Assembly (NCBI RefSeq): GCF_030064125.1
Contig: NZ_CP125957.1
Location: 5,698,501-5,762,500 of the forward strand
DNA from: Pseudomonas sp. G2-4
GTDB lineage: Bacteria > Pseudomonadota > Gammaproteobacteria > Pseudomonadales > Pseudomonadaceae
DNA length: 64,000 nt
Reading direction: 5' to 3'
The notes beneath the pieces are model-generated. The model had not been told where the DNA came from. It searched no databases and saw nothing but the letters and a program-made list of their open reading frames with translations. Shown here piece after piece: positions 10,536 to 18,409 of this stretch (positions within the stretch are counted from its first letter, which is position 1; each line of letters begins with the position of its first letter). The position numbers were made by a program, and so were the translations under genes.

Positions 10536-11360
10536 ATGGATAAAAAACCTGTTGATCCGCAGAACCCTTGGCTGAACCTGCGCAACCTCACCCCGGCACG
10601 CATCGCCCTGGGCCGCACCGGCACCAGCCTGCCGACCCAGGCGCAACTGGATTTCCAGTACGCCCACGCCCAGGCCCGCGATGCCGTGCACCTGGCGTTC
10701 GACCATGAGGGCATTCGCGCGCAACTGACCGAACGCGGCCGCGAAAGCCTGTTGCTCCACAGCGCCGCCGCTGACCGTAATAGCTATCTACAGCGCCCAG
10801 ACCTGGGCCGACGGCTCGACGACGCTTCCGCGCAAATCCTGGATGATTACGCGACGGCCCATCCCGGCGGCGTGGATTTGGCGATTGTGGTGGCCGACGG
10901 CCTGTCGTCGCTGGCGGTGCATCGGCATACCCTGCCGTTCCTGGCGCGCCTGGAAGAACAGACCGCCGCTGACGGTTGGTCGGTGTCGCCGGTGATTTTG
11001 GTGGAACAAGGCCGCGTCGCGGTGGCCGATGAAGTGGCCGAGCGGCTTGGCGCGAAAATGTCGGTGATCCTGATCGGCGAACGCCCCGGCCTCAGCTCCC
11101 CCGACAGCCTGGGGCTGTATTTCACCTACAACCCCAAGGTCGGCCTGACCGATGCCTATCGCAACTGCATCTCCAACGTCCGCCTCGAAGGCCTGAGCTA
11201 CGGCATGGCGGCGCATCGCCTGGTCTACCTGATGCGCGAGGCCTGTCGTCGACAGCTTTCGGGGGTCAATCTGAAGGACGAAGCCCAGGTTCAAACTCTG
11301 GATTCGGAAAACGCTGCCGATATGAAAGGTAATTTCCTACTCATGCCGCCCCGAAACTGA
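10536..11360 (+). CDS. eutC: ethanolamine ammonia-lyase small subunit
   Basis: 274 residues from ATG 10536 ([12 protein letters not shown]). An upstream ATG at 10521 overlaps the eutB stop, but only the inner start has a purine-rich site (GAGAGAA) at a suitable distance. EutC binds the cobalamin cofactor and completes the EutB6C6 complex. Family blocks: [43 protein letters not shown] and [22 protein letters not shown]. No obvious terminator follows within the 107 bases before the next gene. Confidence 0.95.
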   Translation: MDKKPVDPQNPWLNLRNLTPARIALGRTGTSLPTQAQLDFQYAHAQARDAVHLAFDHEGIRAQLTERGRESLLLHSAAADRNSYLQRPDLGRRLDDASAQILDDYATAHPGGVDLAIVVADGLSSLAVHRHTLPFLARLEEQTAADGWSVSPVILVEQGRVAVADEVAERLGAKMSVILIGERPGLSSPDSLGLYFTYNPKVGLTDAYRNCISNVRLEGLSYGMAAHRLVYLMREACRRQLSGVNLKDEAQVQTLDSENAADMKGNFLLMPPRN

Positions 11361-11467
11361 CAGATCTAAGCGATTGCATTTTTGATCCGCTTTCAGGCAG
11401 CATCGGGGTACCGAAGAGCACCGTTGTTGTCAGAGTATCTGTCGACCTTTTGTAGACGAGACCTACC

Positions 11468-11929
11468 ATGCGGATTATCCAAGCCACGCTGGAACACCTG
11501 GACCTGCTAACCCCATTGTTCGTCAAGTACCGGGAATTCTACGGCTCACTGCCCTACCCGGACTCGTCCCGAGCCTTCCTCGAAAAACGCCTGCGCCGCA
11601 AGGAATCGGTGATCTACCTGGCCCTGCCCGATGACGATAACAGCCGGTTGCTGGGGTTCTGCCAGCTCTACCCGAGCTACTCATCCCTGTCCCTCAAGCG
11701 CGTGTGGATCCTCAACGACATCTACGTCGCCGAAGACGCCCGCCGCCAACTGGTGGCCGACAACCTGATCCGCACCGCGAAAAAAATGGCCAAGGAAACC
11801 AACGCCGTGCGCATGCGCGTCTCCACCAGCAGCAACAACGAAGTGGCGCAGAAAACCTACGAATCGATTGGCTTCAAGGAAGACACCGAGTTCAAGAACT
11901 ACGTGTTGCCGATCAGCGAAGGCATATAG
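11468..11929 (+). CDS. GNAT-family N-acetyltransferase
   Basis: 153 residues, one GNAT domain. The central acetyl-CoA binding strand-loop-helix is VWILNDIYVAEDARRQLVADNLIRTA, and the usual C-terminal motif is SNNEVAQKTYESIGFKED. Substrate is unknown. It is conserved at this chromosomal position next to eutC in Pseudomonas as I recall, but nothing ties it to ethanolamine use. Followed by a long REP-containing gap. Confidence 0.85.
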   Translation: MRIIQATLEHLDLLTPLFVKYREFYGSLPYPDSSRAFLEKRLRRKESVIYLALPDDDNSRLLGFCQLYPSYSSLSLKRVWILNDIYVAEDARRQLVADNLIRTAKKMAKETNAVRMRVSTSSNNEVAQKTYESIGFKEDTEFKNYVLPISEGI

Positions 11930-12028
11930 CCCAACACCAAGATCTGTGGTGAGGGGGTTTATCCCCTCACCCTGACACAACACCACAAAACCAACCCACA
12001 CCAATCCCCCTGACACACCACCACCCCC

Positions 12029-12332
12029 GTGGCGAGGGAGCTTGCTCCCGCTGGGCTGCGAAGCAGCCCCAAAACCTGAGCACGCGGTGTATCAGATTGA
12101 CCGAGCCGCCTGCTTCAGGGCCGCTTCGCGCCCCAGCGGGAGCAAGCTCCCTCGCCACAAAAGCCAGCGCCCCCCTCCCCCTGACCCAACACCAAACCCA
12201 TTGTGGCGAGGGGATTCATCCCCGCTGGGCTGCGCAGCAGCCCCCAAACCTGAACACGCGGTGTATCAGATTGACCGAGCCGCCTGCTTCAGGGCCGCTT
12301 CGCGCCCCAGCGGGAGCAAGCTCCCTCGCCAC
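12029..12332. repeat. Two family-B REP pairs in a 171-bp direct repeat
   Basis: The 660-base gap between the acetyltransferase and dedA genes is C-rich and contains two near-identical family-B REPINs whose left ends are 12029 and about 12200. They share the inter-arm spacer containing GCGGTGTATCAGATTGACCG, so the whole block is a direct duplication. I see no gene in 11930-12588. Confidence 0.88.
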
Positions 12333-12480
12333 ATAAACCAGCGCACACCCATACCCCCGGCACGACACCGACCCTCCACCACAAAGCCAGAGCACACCAA
12401 TCCACCTGACACACCACCCACCCACAACACCACCGAAATCCCTAGCTACAAACTCACCCCGCTCCCCGCCTTCCACCCCG

Positions 12481-12486
12481 TATAAT
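12481..12486 (+). promoter_or_regulatory. Possible -10 box upstream of dedA-type gene
   Basis: An exact TATAAT at 12481-12486 lies about 100 bases before the ATG. No convincing -35 sequence is found 17 bases upstream, so this is a weak call. Confidence 0.35.
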
Positions 12487-12588
12487 GCCGCTCTTCCCGG
12501 CTTGTAAGAAAAAGCTACACACCCTGTAGCCATACTCCAAGCCCGACCCAAAGCCTGCCGAGCCAGGCCACCACCACAGGTGTTTTGC

Positions 12589-13236
12589 ATGGATTTCAAC
12601 CCCCTCGACCTCATCCTGCACCTCGACGTGTACCTCGATCTGCTGGTGACCAACTACGGGACCTGGATCTACGCCATCCTGTTCCTGGTGATCTTCTGTG
12701 AAACCGGCCTGGTGGTGATGCCCTTCCTGCCCGGCGATTCCCTGCTGTTCATCGCCGGCGCCGTAGCAGCCGGTGGCGGCATGGACCCCGTGCTGTTGGG
12801 CGGCCTGCTGATGCTCGCGGCGATCCTCGGCGACAGCACCAACTATCTCATCGGCCGCACCGCCGGCGAAAAACTGTTCAGCAACCCGAACTCGAAAATC
12901 TTCCGCCGCGACTACCTGAAACAAACCCACGACTTCTACGACAAACACGGCGGCAAAACCGTGACCCTGGCGCGCTTCCTGCCGATCATCCGCACCTTCG
13001 CGCCCTTCGTCGCTGGCGTGGGAAAAATGCCTTACCCGCGCTTCTTCGGCTTCAGCGTCCTCGGCACCATCCTCTGGGTTGGCGGCCTGGTCACCCTCGG
13101 CTACTTCTTCGGCAACGTGCCCTTCATCAAGCAAAACCTGTCGCTGCTGGTAGTAGGCATCATCCTGCTGTCGCTGCTGCCGATGATCATCGGCCTGGTC
13201 CGCAGCAAGCTGAACCAGCGCGCCTCGAAAGCCTGA
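12589..13236 (+). CDS. DedA-family membrane protein
   Basis: 215 residues from ATG 12589 (MDFNPLDLILHLD); an ATG nine bases earlier lacks a better ribosome site. Five to six hydrophobic segments and the DedA/VTT signatures are visible: FLVIFCETGLVVMPFLPGDSLLFIAG, LGDSTNYLIGRTAGEKLF, and RFLPIIRTFAPFVAGVGKMPYPRF with its conserved arginines. Family members act in the inner membrane, in recent work as C55 undecaprenyl-phosphate or phospholipid flippases and in proton-motive-force homeostasis. The mtfA-type gene follows after six bases, suggesting co-transcription. Confidence 0.9.
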   Translation: MDFNPLDLILHLDVYLDLLVTNYGTWIYAILFLVIFCETGLVVMPFLPGDSLLFIAGAVAAGGGMDPVLLGGLLMLAAILGDSTNYLIGRTAGEKLFSNPNSKIFRRDYLKQTHDFYDKHGGKTVTLARFLPIIRTFAPFVAGVGKMPYPRFFGFSVLGTILWVGGLVTLGYFFGNVPFIKQNLSLLVVGIILLSLLPMIIGLVRSKLNQRASKA

Positions 13237-13242
13237 TCGCCC

Positions 13243-14055
13243 ATGTGGTCCCTGAGCAACTGGCGCCGCCAACGCACCCTCGCCAAACACCCCGTCCCCG
13301 ACGAAACCTGGCAACGCGTGCGCCATCAACTGAGCTTCCTCGACGGCCTCAGCGCCGCCGAGGACCAGTGGCTGCGCGAGGCCTGCGTGCTGTTCCTGCA
13401 TGACAAACACCTCACCGCCCTGCCCGGCGTCGAACTGCACCAGGAACAACGCCTGCTCCTCGCCGCCCAGGCCCAACTGCCGCTGATGCACCTGGGCGAA
13501 CTGAACTGGTACCAGGGCTTCCACGAAATCGTCCTCTACCCCGACGACTTCCTCAGCCCCCAGCGCTACCGCGACGCCAGCGGCATCGAGCACGAGTGGG
13601 ACGGCGAACACAGCGGCGAAGCCTGGCCCCAGGGCCCGATCATCCTGGCCTGGGACGGCGTGATGGCCAGCGGTGGCTGGGACGGCTACAACCTGGTGAT
13701 CCACGAACTGGCGCACAAACTCGACATGCTCAACGGCGACGCCAACGGCCTGCCACCACTGCACCCCGGCATGCGCGTCAGCGACTGGGCCGAGGCCATG
13801 CAACAGGCCTTCGACGACCTCGACCGCCAACTGGACCAGAACCCCGACGCAGAAACCGTCATCGATCCCTACGCCGCGGAAAACCCCGCCGAGTTCTTCG
13901 CCGTCACCAGCGAATACTTCTTCAGCGCCCCGGACCTGCTGCACCAGGCCTATCCACGGGTCTATGAACAGCTCAAGGCCTTCTACCGCCAGGATCCTTT
14001 GGCCCGACTGCGGCAACTTCAGGCCGAAGATCCGGTCTATCAGGCGTCATACTAA
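13243..14055 (+). CDS. mtfA: zinc-dependent peptidase of the MtfA family (M90)
   Basis: 270 residues. The zinc motif HELAH is at residues 154-158 (VIHELAHKLDMLNG), and the downstream acidic ligand region is YAAENPAEFFAVTSEYFF. E. coli MtfA is a cytosolic aminopeptidase that binds the repressor Mlc and so affects glucose PTS expression. Pseudomonas generally lacks that PTS arrangement, so the partner here is unknown. The fold is distantly related to anthrax lethal factor. It lies 6 bases after the dedA-type gene. Confidence 0.88.
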   Translation: MWSLSNWRRQRTLAKHPVPDETWQRVRHQLSFLDGLSAAEDQWLREACVLFLHDKHLTALPGVELHQEQRLLLAAQAQLPLMHLGELNWYQGFHEIVLYPDDFLSPQRYRDASGIEHEWDGEHSGEAWPQGPIILAWDGVMASGGWDGYNLVIHELAHKLDMLNGDANGLPPLHPGMRVSDWAEAMQQAFDDLDRQLDQNPDAETVIDPYAAENPAEFFAVTSEYFFSAPDLLHQAYPRVYEQLKAFYRQDPLARLRQLQAEDPVYQASY

Positions 14056-14100
14056 GGTCTCTAAGACCCTGGTAACGTGGCATCAGCGGCCGAATATGCC

Positions 14101-14146
14101 TATAATCGCCGCCACTTTTTGGTCAATCCGACCAAGTCATTTGGTC
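14101..14146 (+). promoter_or_regulatory. ppa promoter -10 and leader with competing hairpins
   Basis: TATAAT at 14101-14106 is an exact -10 box with a start expected near 14113. In the short leader TTGGTC (14119-14124) can pair with GACCAA (14130-14135), and a second TTGGTC at 14141-14146 can pair with the same GACCAA. The purine run GGGGG follows shortly before the ATG at 14168. No strong -35 was found. Confidence 0.5.
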
Positions 14147-14167
14147 AACTAACGGGGGCACCGCCCA

Positions 14168-14695
14168 ATGAGCTACAGCAAGATTCCGGCTGGCAAAGAC
14201 CTGCCGAACGACATCTACGTCGCGATCGAAATCCCGGCCAACCACGCCCCGATCAAATACGAAATCGACAAAGACAGCGATTGCCTGTTCGTTGACCGTT
14301 TCATGGCCACCCCCATGTTCTACCCGGCCAACTACGGTTACATCCCCAACACCCTGGCCGACGACGGCGACCCCCTCGACGTGCTGGTCGTGACCCCTTA
14401 CCCGGTTGCCCCAGGCTCGGTCATCCGCGCCCGTCCGGTCGGCATCCTGAACATGACCGACGACGGCGGCGGCGATGCCAAAGTCATCGCAGTGCCACAC
14501 GACAAACTGTCGCAACTGTACGTCGACGTGAAGGAATACACCGACCTGCCACCGCTGCTGATCCAGCAGATCGAGCACTTCTTCGCGAACTACAAAGATC
14601 TCGAAAAAGGCAAGTGGGTCAAGATCGAAGGCTGGGCCGGTGCTGACGCCGCCCGCGAAGCGATCCTCAAATCGGCCGCCGCCTACAAAGGCTGA
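14168..14695 (+). CDS. ppa: inorganic pyrophosphatase
   Basis: 175 residues, full family-I length, starting [18 protein letters not shown]. It hydrolyses PPi to two phosphates in the cytosol, pulling biosynthetic reactions forward. The signature DGDPLDVLV gives the metal-binding aspartates, and [14 protein letters not shown] and [14 protein letters not shown] are conserved around it. It has its own -10 box and a strong terminator, so it is a monocistronic unit. Confidence 0.97.
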   Translation: MSYSKIPAGKDLPNDIYVAIEIPANHAPIKYEIDKDSDCLFVDRFMATPMFYPANYGYIPNTLADDGDPLDVLVVTPYPVAPGSVIRARPVGILNMTDDGGGDAKVIAVPHDKLSQLYVDVKEYTDLPPLLIQQIEHFFANYKDLEKGKWVKIEGWAGADAAREAILKSAAAYKG

Positions 14696-14710
14696 GACTG
14701 CATTTGAAGA

Positions 14711-14737
14711 AAAACCCCGGTTTGCACCGGGGTTTTT
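14711..14737 (+). terminator. Rho-independent terminator after ppa
   Basis: AAAACCCCGGT (14711-14721), loop TTGC, ACCGGGGTTTT (14726-14736), followed by further T residues. A perfect 11-bp stem with a T-run, 15 bases after the ppa stop. Confidence 0.95.
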
Positions 14738-14891
14738 TTATGCCTTAATAGCGCTTAATACAACTTCGTATTAATAATGTTTAGAGACGTTTAGCCCGCA
14801 CCTTTCAAATCCCGCAAACGGAAAGATCGTCTTATATATTTGAACGACATGTTTATTGCCGAAAACACCGTCGCCCCTAAACTTTCCGTTT

Positions 14892-15623
14892 ATGAAAATA
14901 CTTTCCAGTGGCGACCGCTTCAGAGCCCTTCTAAAAGAAGCCAACATCCGATCCGCTGACTTCGCGAAGTTATACGGCGTGAAGTCGCAGCACGTGAACA
15001 ACTGGTTCAACCGTGGCATCCCAGCCGGACGCATCCACTCCATTGCCAGCCTGCTGACAGTCAGCCCAGAGTGGCTCGCCCGCGGCGAAGGCCCGCAAAC
15101 CCCACTGGGCCTCGGCCCCGGTACCACCTATGAGGCCGCCGAAAACGATGGCGTCTACAGCGTGGTGGAACCCACGGACATCGAACTGCCCTTCTACAAG
15201 GAAGTCCCCATCGCCCCAGGCGAAAGCCAAACCCACATCATCGAAATACCCGACCAAACCATCCGCCTGCCCCGCAGCCACCTCGAATCCCTCGAAATCA
15301 ACCCCAACGACGCCATCTGCACCACCATGGTCGGCGACAGCATGGCCGAACGCATCGAAGACGGCTCCACCCTCGCCATCGACCGCGGCCTGACCCAAAT
15401 CGTCGACGGGCAAATCTATGCGCTTGAGCATGACGGGATGCTGCGCATCAAATACCTGCACCGCATCCCCGGCAACCGACTGCGCCTGCGCAGCCACAAC
15501 AGCACTGCTTACCCGGATGAAGTCTTCACCCTCGAACAGATCGAAGCGCAGAACATCAGGGTACTGGGCTGGGTGTTCTGGTGGTCCACCCTCAACAAAC
15601 AGCGACCGCCCGTCTGCGAATGA
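14892..15623 (+). CDS. S24-family XRE repressor (CI/LexA-like)
   Basis: 243 residues from ATG 14892 (MKILSSGDRFRALL); the frame also opens from a TTG 36 bases earlier. The N-terminal helix-turn-helix (about 5-60) contains SADFAKLYGVKSQHVNNWFNRGIP. The C-terminal S24 self-cleavage domain (about 120-230) has the catalytic serine in MVGDSMAERI and the lysine in LRIKYLHRI. Proteins of this type are prophage or pyocin repressors cleaved after RecA activation. No phage structural genes adjoin it, so it is either an orphan repressor or a chromosomal regulator. It is followed by a REP and a terminator. Confidence 0.88.
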   Translation: MKILSSGDRFRALLKEANIRSADFAKLYGVKSQHVNNWFNRGIPAGRIHSIASLLTVSPEWLARGEGPQTPLGLGPGTTYEAAENDGVYSVVEPTDIELPFYKEVPIAPGESQTHIIEIPDQTIRLPRSHLESLEINPNDAICTTMVGDSMAERIEDGSTLAIDRGLTQIVDGQIYALEHDGMLRIKYLHRIPGNRLRLRSHNSTAYPDEVFTLEQIEAQNIRVLGWVFWWSTLNKQRPPVCE

Positions 15624-15646
15624 TTCACTTGCATCACCGCTCCCCC

Positions 15647-15688
15647 GTGGCGAGGGAGCTTGCTCCCGCTGGGCTGCAAAGCAGCCCC
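15647..15688. repeat. Single family-B REP unit
   Basis: One copy of the family-B unit without an inverted partner, just after the S24 repressor gene. Confidence 0.85.
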
Positions 15689-15720
15689 CGCTCTTCCCCC
15701 CTGGAACCACCGATAACCCA

Positions 15721-15879
15721 ATGATTCCACACCACTTACCACTGGGATTCCAACCAAAACCCGAGTATCCTCCGCCCCACATTTGCGAGCCAACGCCTCG
15801 CACCGACAAGGCAGATCACTTTCTGACCAAGTCCCACAGCCGGCCGCAAGAGCCGGATGTACGTTTTGAAGGCTGGTGA
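15721..15879 (+). CDS. Possible 52-codon small ORF
   Basis: ATG 15721 to TGA 15879 encodes a proline-rich start followed by a polar tail (RTDKADHFLTK, DVRFEGW). It sits between the REP and a terminator, which would suit a short transcript. There is no clear ribosome-binding site, and the proline-rich part may not be translated. I do not recognise the protein; it may be chance. Confidence 0.25.
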   Translation: MIPHHLPLGFQPKPEYPPPHICEPTPRTDKADHFLTKSHSRPQEPDVRFEGW

Positions 15880-15913
15880 GGTTTGTCAAAAACGAACTGA
15901 GTTAGTCAACGAG

Positions 15914-15937
15914 AAGCCGGCCATAAGCCGGCTTTTT
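15914..15937 (+). terminator. Rho-independent terminator before the defence island
   Basis: AAGCCGGC (15914-15921), loop CATAA, GCCGGCTT (15927-15934), then TTT. A perfect 8-bp stem. About 170 bases with no recognised feature lie between it and the end of vsr; this is where the G+C content drops. Confidence 0.85.
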
Positions 15938-16112
15938 AATGCACGCTTGAAATTTATTCTCACTTTCCAAACCTTTTACAGCCTTATTGTATGAAGGTTT
16001 TTGTAGAAGTGGCTGCTCTGGTCGCTGAGAACATAGTCCCTCTGGACAGACCCTTTGGATGCCAGCTTCCATGATTGAGCTAGGAAAAACATAACCGTGT
16101 CGATGATTGCCC

Positions 16113-16520
16113 CTACTCCTTAAGGGCGTGGTGCAGTTGAGAAAGGCATTCGGATCCTCGCTTGATCTCACACTCCCAAACGGTAATAACCCTCCAGCCG
16201 AGGGACCTTAAGGCGTAAACATTTTCGAGGTCTCTCTCAACATTTCTGGAGAATTTTGCTGCCCAGAATTCGCTCCGGGTCTTAGGTGTAGTAGCGTAGC
16301 GACACCCCGCATGGCGATGCCAAAAACATCCATGTACAAATATACAGGTCCGTAGCTTGGGAATTACAATGTCAGGCTTCCCAGGGAGGTCCTTGCGGTG
16401 CAGGCGGAAGCGGTAACCATTGGCATGAAGAAACCGGCGCAGCGCGAGCTCAGGCTGCGTATTTTTGCCAGTTATTGCTGCCATCATCCTCGACCTGGTC
16501 TCTTTATCTACAACATCCAC
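16113..16520 (-). CDS. vsr: very short patch repair endonuclease
   Basis: 135 residues from a GTG start at 16520 (DVVDKETRSRMMAAITGKNTQPE). Vsr nicks DNA 5' of T:G mismatches that arise when 5-methylcytosine deaminates, and is usually paired with a C5 methyltransferase. Family landmarks: LPGKPDIVIPKLRTCIFVHGCFWHRH with the catalytic Asp and His residues, TRSEFWAAKFSRNVERD, and LGWRVITVWECE. It is divergent from the adjacent methyltransferase gene, with only 28 bases between starts. An ATG 33 bases downstream is a less likely start because the family's N-terminal motif precedes it. Confidence 0.95.
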   Translation of the reverse strand: MDVVDKETRSRMMAAITGKNTQPELALRRFLHANGYRFRLHRKDLPGKPDIVIPKLRTCIFVHGCFWHRHAGCRYATTPKTRSEFWAAKFSRNVERDLENVYALRSLGWRVITVWECEIKRGSECLSQLHHALKE

Positions 16521-16548
16521 TTTCGATTACCTTTGGCAGATGTAGCTC

Positions 16549-18174
16549 ATGAATTGTGACAACCCTTTACAGGTCGTGGATCTCTTTGCCGGCCCCGGCG
16601 GCCTAGGTGAAGGGTTCTCTTCACTCAGTGAGGGCAGAAGCTTTGATATATTAGTCTCTGCCGAGATGGATCCGTTCGCTCGATCTACACTGAGACTTCG
16701 TGCATTTTATCGAGCGCTAAAAAAATACAACCCAGCAGCCCTTGACGATTATTATTATTACTGCGAAACGGCTGGTGTGGCACAACCTTGGAGCTCAGAC
16801 AGTTATAAAGAATGGCAACATGCCGACGCCGAAGCTCGTCAAATTAAACTCGGAAGCGTAGAAGGAAATGCCGAACTAGACCGGATTTTGGAGAAACGAC
16901 TGGATACCAGTAAGCCTTGGGTATTAATTGGTGGACCTCCTTGTCAAGCTTATTCAATTGTTGGGCGCGCGCGCAACAAAGGAAATGTCGACTATAAGGC
17001 GGAAGATGATCATCGTCACTTTTTGTATCGGGAATACCTGCGAATAATCCAGAGCAAGCGCCCTGCTGTATTTGTTATGGAGAATGTCAAAGGCATTCTT
17101 TCCTCAAAAGTTGGTGGCACGCAAATTTTCCCACAAATACTCCAAGATCTTGCTGACCCTGATGCGGCGCTGGGAATAAAAAACGGAACTGGTAAAAAAT
17201 ATAAAATCTGCTCTTTAGTTTCAGATGACATCTATGAATCTGGCATGACGCCAGACTCTATAGACTTTAATAATTTTATAATACGAGCGGAAGATTACGG
17301 CATTCCGCAAGGTCGCCACAGAGTTATACTAGTAGGCGTATCCGAGGATTATGTTGATGGCATAAGCGAACACAAACTTGCATCCGCTCCACCTGTCACC
17401 GTCAGGGACGTTCTTGGCAACCTCCCTCCGCTGCGCAGTACGCTTTCCAGAGGAAATGATACCCCAGACAAGTGGTGCAACGAGATTTTGGGACATCTCG
17501 AAACCCTATATAAGGATCTTATTTCGTCCGAAAAAAAGGATCTCACTTTAGAGATGAACCTTAGGATATTTCGAGATTCATTTTCGGGCGGACGTTTAAA
17601 CAATGGAGGACTACGTGTTAAAAAAACCAGCTCTTGGAGTGGAGCAGTAAACACGGACGAATTAAATTCTTGGCTTACAGACTCTAAATTAGGCGTTTGG
17701 CTCAACCACGAAGCCCGAAGCCACATGAGCGCAGATCTTAAGCGCTATATTTATGCATCAGTCTTTGCGCAGGCTCATCATTATTCCCCAAAGGGTCACC
17801 AAGAATTCAATCTTCCTGGATTAGCGCCCGATCATAAAAACTGGGAAAGTGGAAAATTTAGTGATCGTTTTCGGGTTCAAATTGATCGCCAGCACTCTTC
17901 CACCATAACCAGCCACATCTCGAAAGATGGACACTATTTCATTCATTACGACCCTAATCAATGTCGCAGTTTGACTGTAAGGGAAGCGGCCAGATTACAA
18001 ACCTTTCCCGATAATTATTTTTTCCTGGGAAATCGCACACAACAATACCATCAAGTCGGCAACGCCGTTCCTCCTCTACTTGCAAGTAAAATTGCGAGAG
18101 TAGTCGAGCGTATTATCAAGGGTAGAATTTCCTCTCAGCGTCCCAAAAGGACTGTGGCTTCCATGATCAGCTGA
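16549..18174 (+). CDS. DNA (cytosine-5-)-methyltransferase
   Basis: 541 residues with all main C5-methyltransferase motifs in order: I VVDLFAGPGGLGEGF, IV GGPPCQAYS (catalytic Cys), VI FVMENVKGIL, VIII QGRHRVILVGV, IX SLTVREAARLQTFPDNY and X HQVGNAVPP. The long stretch between VIII and IX (about residues 275-465) would be the target-recognition domain. It uses S-adenosylmethionine to modify cytosine in an unknown site. Adjacent vsr and the downstream ATPase/helicase/nuclease genes indicate the protective arm of a restriction system. Its sequence is clearly AT-richer than the core genome. Confidence 0.95.
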   Translation: MNCDNPLQVVDLFAGPGGLGEGFSSLSEGRSFDILVSAEMDPFARSTLRLRAFYRALKKYNPAALDDYYYYCETAGVAQPWSSDSYKEWQHADAEARQIKLGSVEGNAELDRILEKRLDTSKPWVLIGGPPCQAYSIVGRARNKGNVDYKAEDDHRHFLYREYLRIIQSKRPAVFVMENVKGILSSKVGGTQIFPQILQDLADPDAALGIKNGTGKKYKICSLVSDDIYESGMTPDSIDFNNFIIRAEDYGIPQGRHRVILVGVSEDYVDGISEHKLASAPPVTVRDVLGNLPPLRSTLSRGNDTPDKWCNEILGHLETLYKDLISSEKKDLTLEMNLRIFRDSFSGGRLNNGGLRVKKTSSWSGAVNTDELNSWLTDSKLGVWLNHEARSHMSADLKRYIYASVFAQAHHYSPKGHQEFNLPGLAPDHKNWESGKFSDRFRVQIDRQHSSTITSHISKDGHYFIHYDPNQCRSLTVREAARLQTFPDNYFFLGNRTQQYHQVGNAVPPLLASKIARVVERIIKGRISSQRPKRTVASMIS

Positions 18175-18409
18175 AAACGGGTTGCTATGGTAAATAACGC
18201 AATGCGACCAGCAAATCGGACTTGCGACATAGCTAAATTTGTGTAAAGAATGGTGGCCAATAGATGTCATGCCTTGTCGGCTAATCTATGATCAAAGCCA
18301 TGCTGCGCGGCAGGATGGACTGCAAGGAATTAAAGCTAGCCCGCAGGGGGACAAGGATGCTTCTGTTCGAGACCATTTTGATTGACTTCCGTACCGGAAG
18401 GCGGCTGCG
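18175..18409. other. Gap between methyltransferase and GHKL ATPase genes
   Basis: 235 bases with no supported gene. It separates the modification gene from the effector genes and probably holds their promoter, although no clear -35/-10 pair was identified. A perfect inverted repeat CTTCCG-TAC-CGGAAG at 18386-18400 lies just before the ATPase start (18410) and overlaps the likely ribosome-binding region. Confidence 0.5.
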
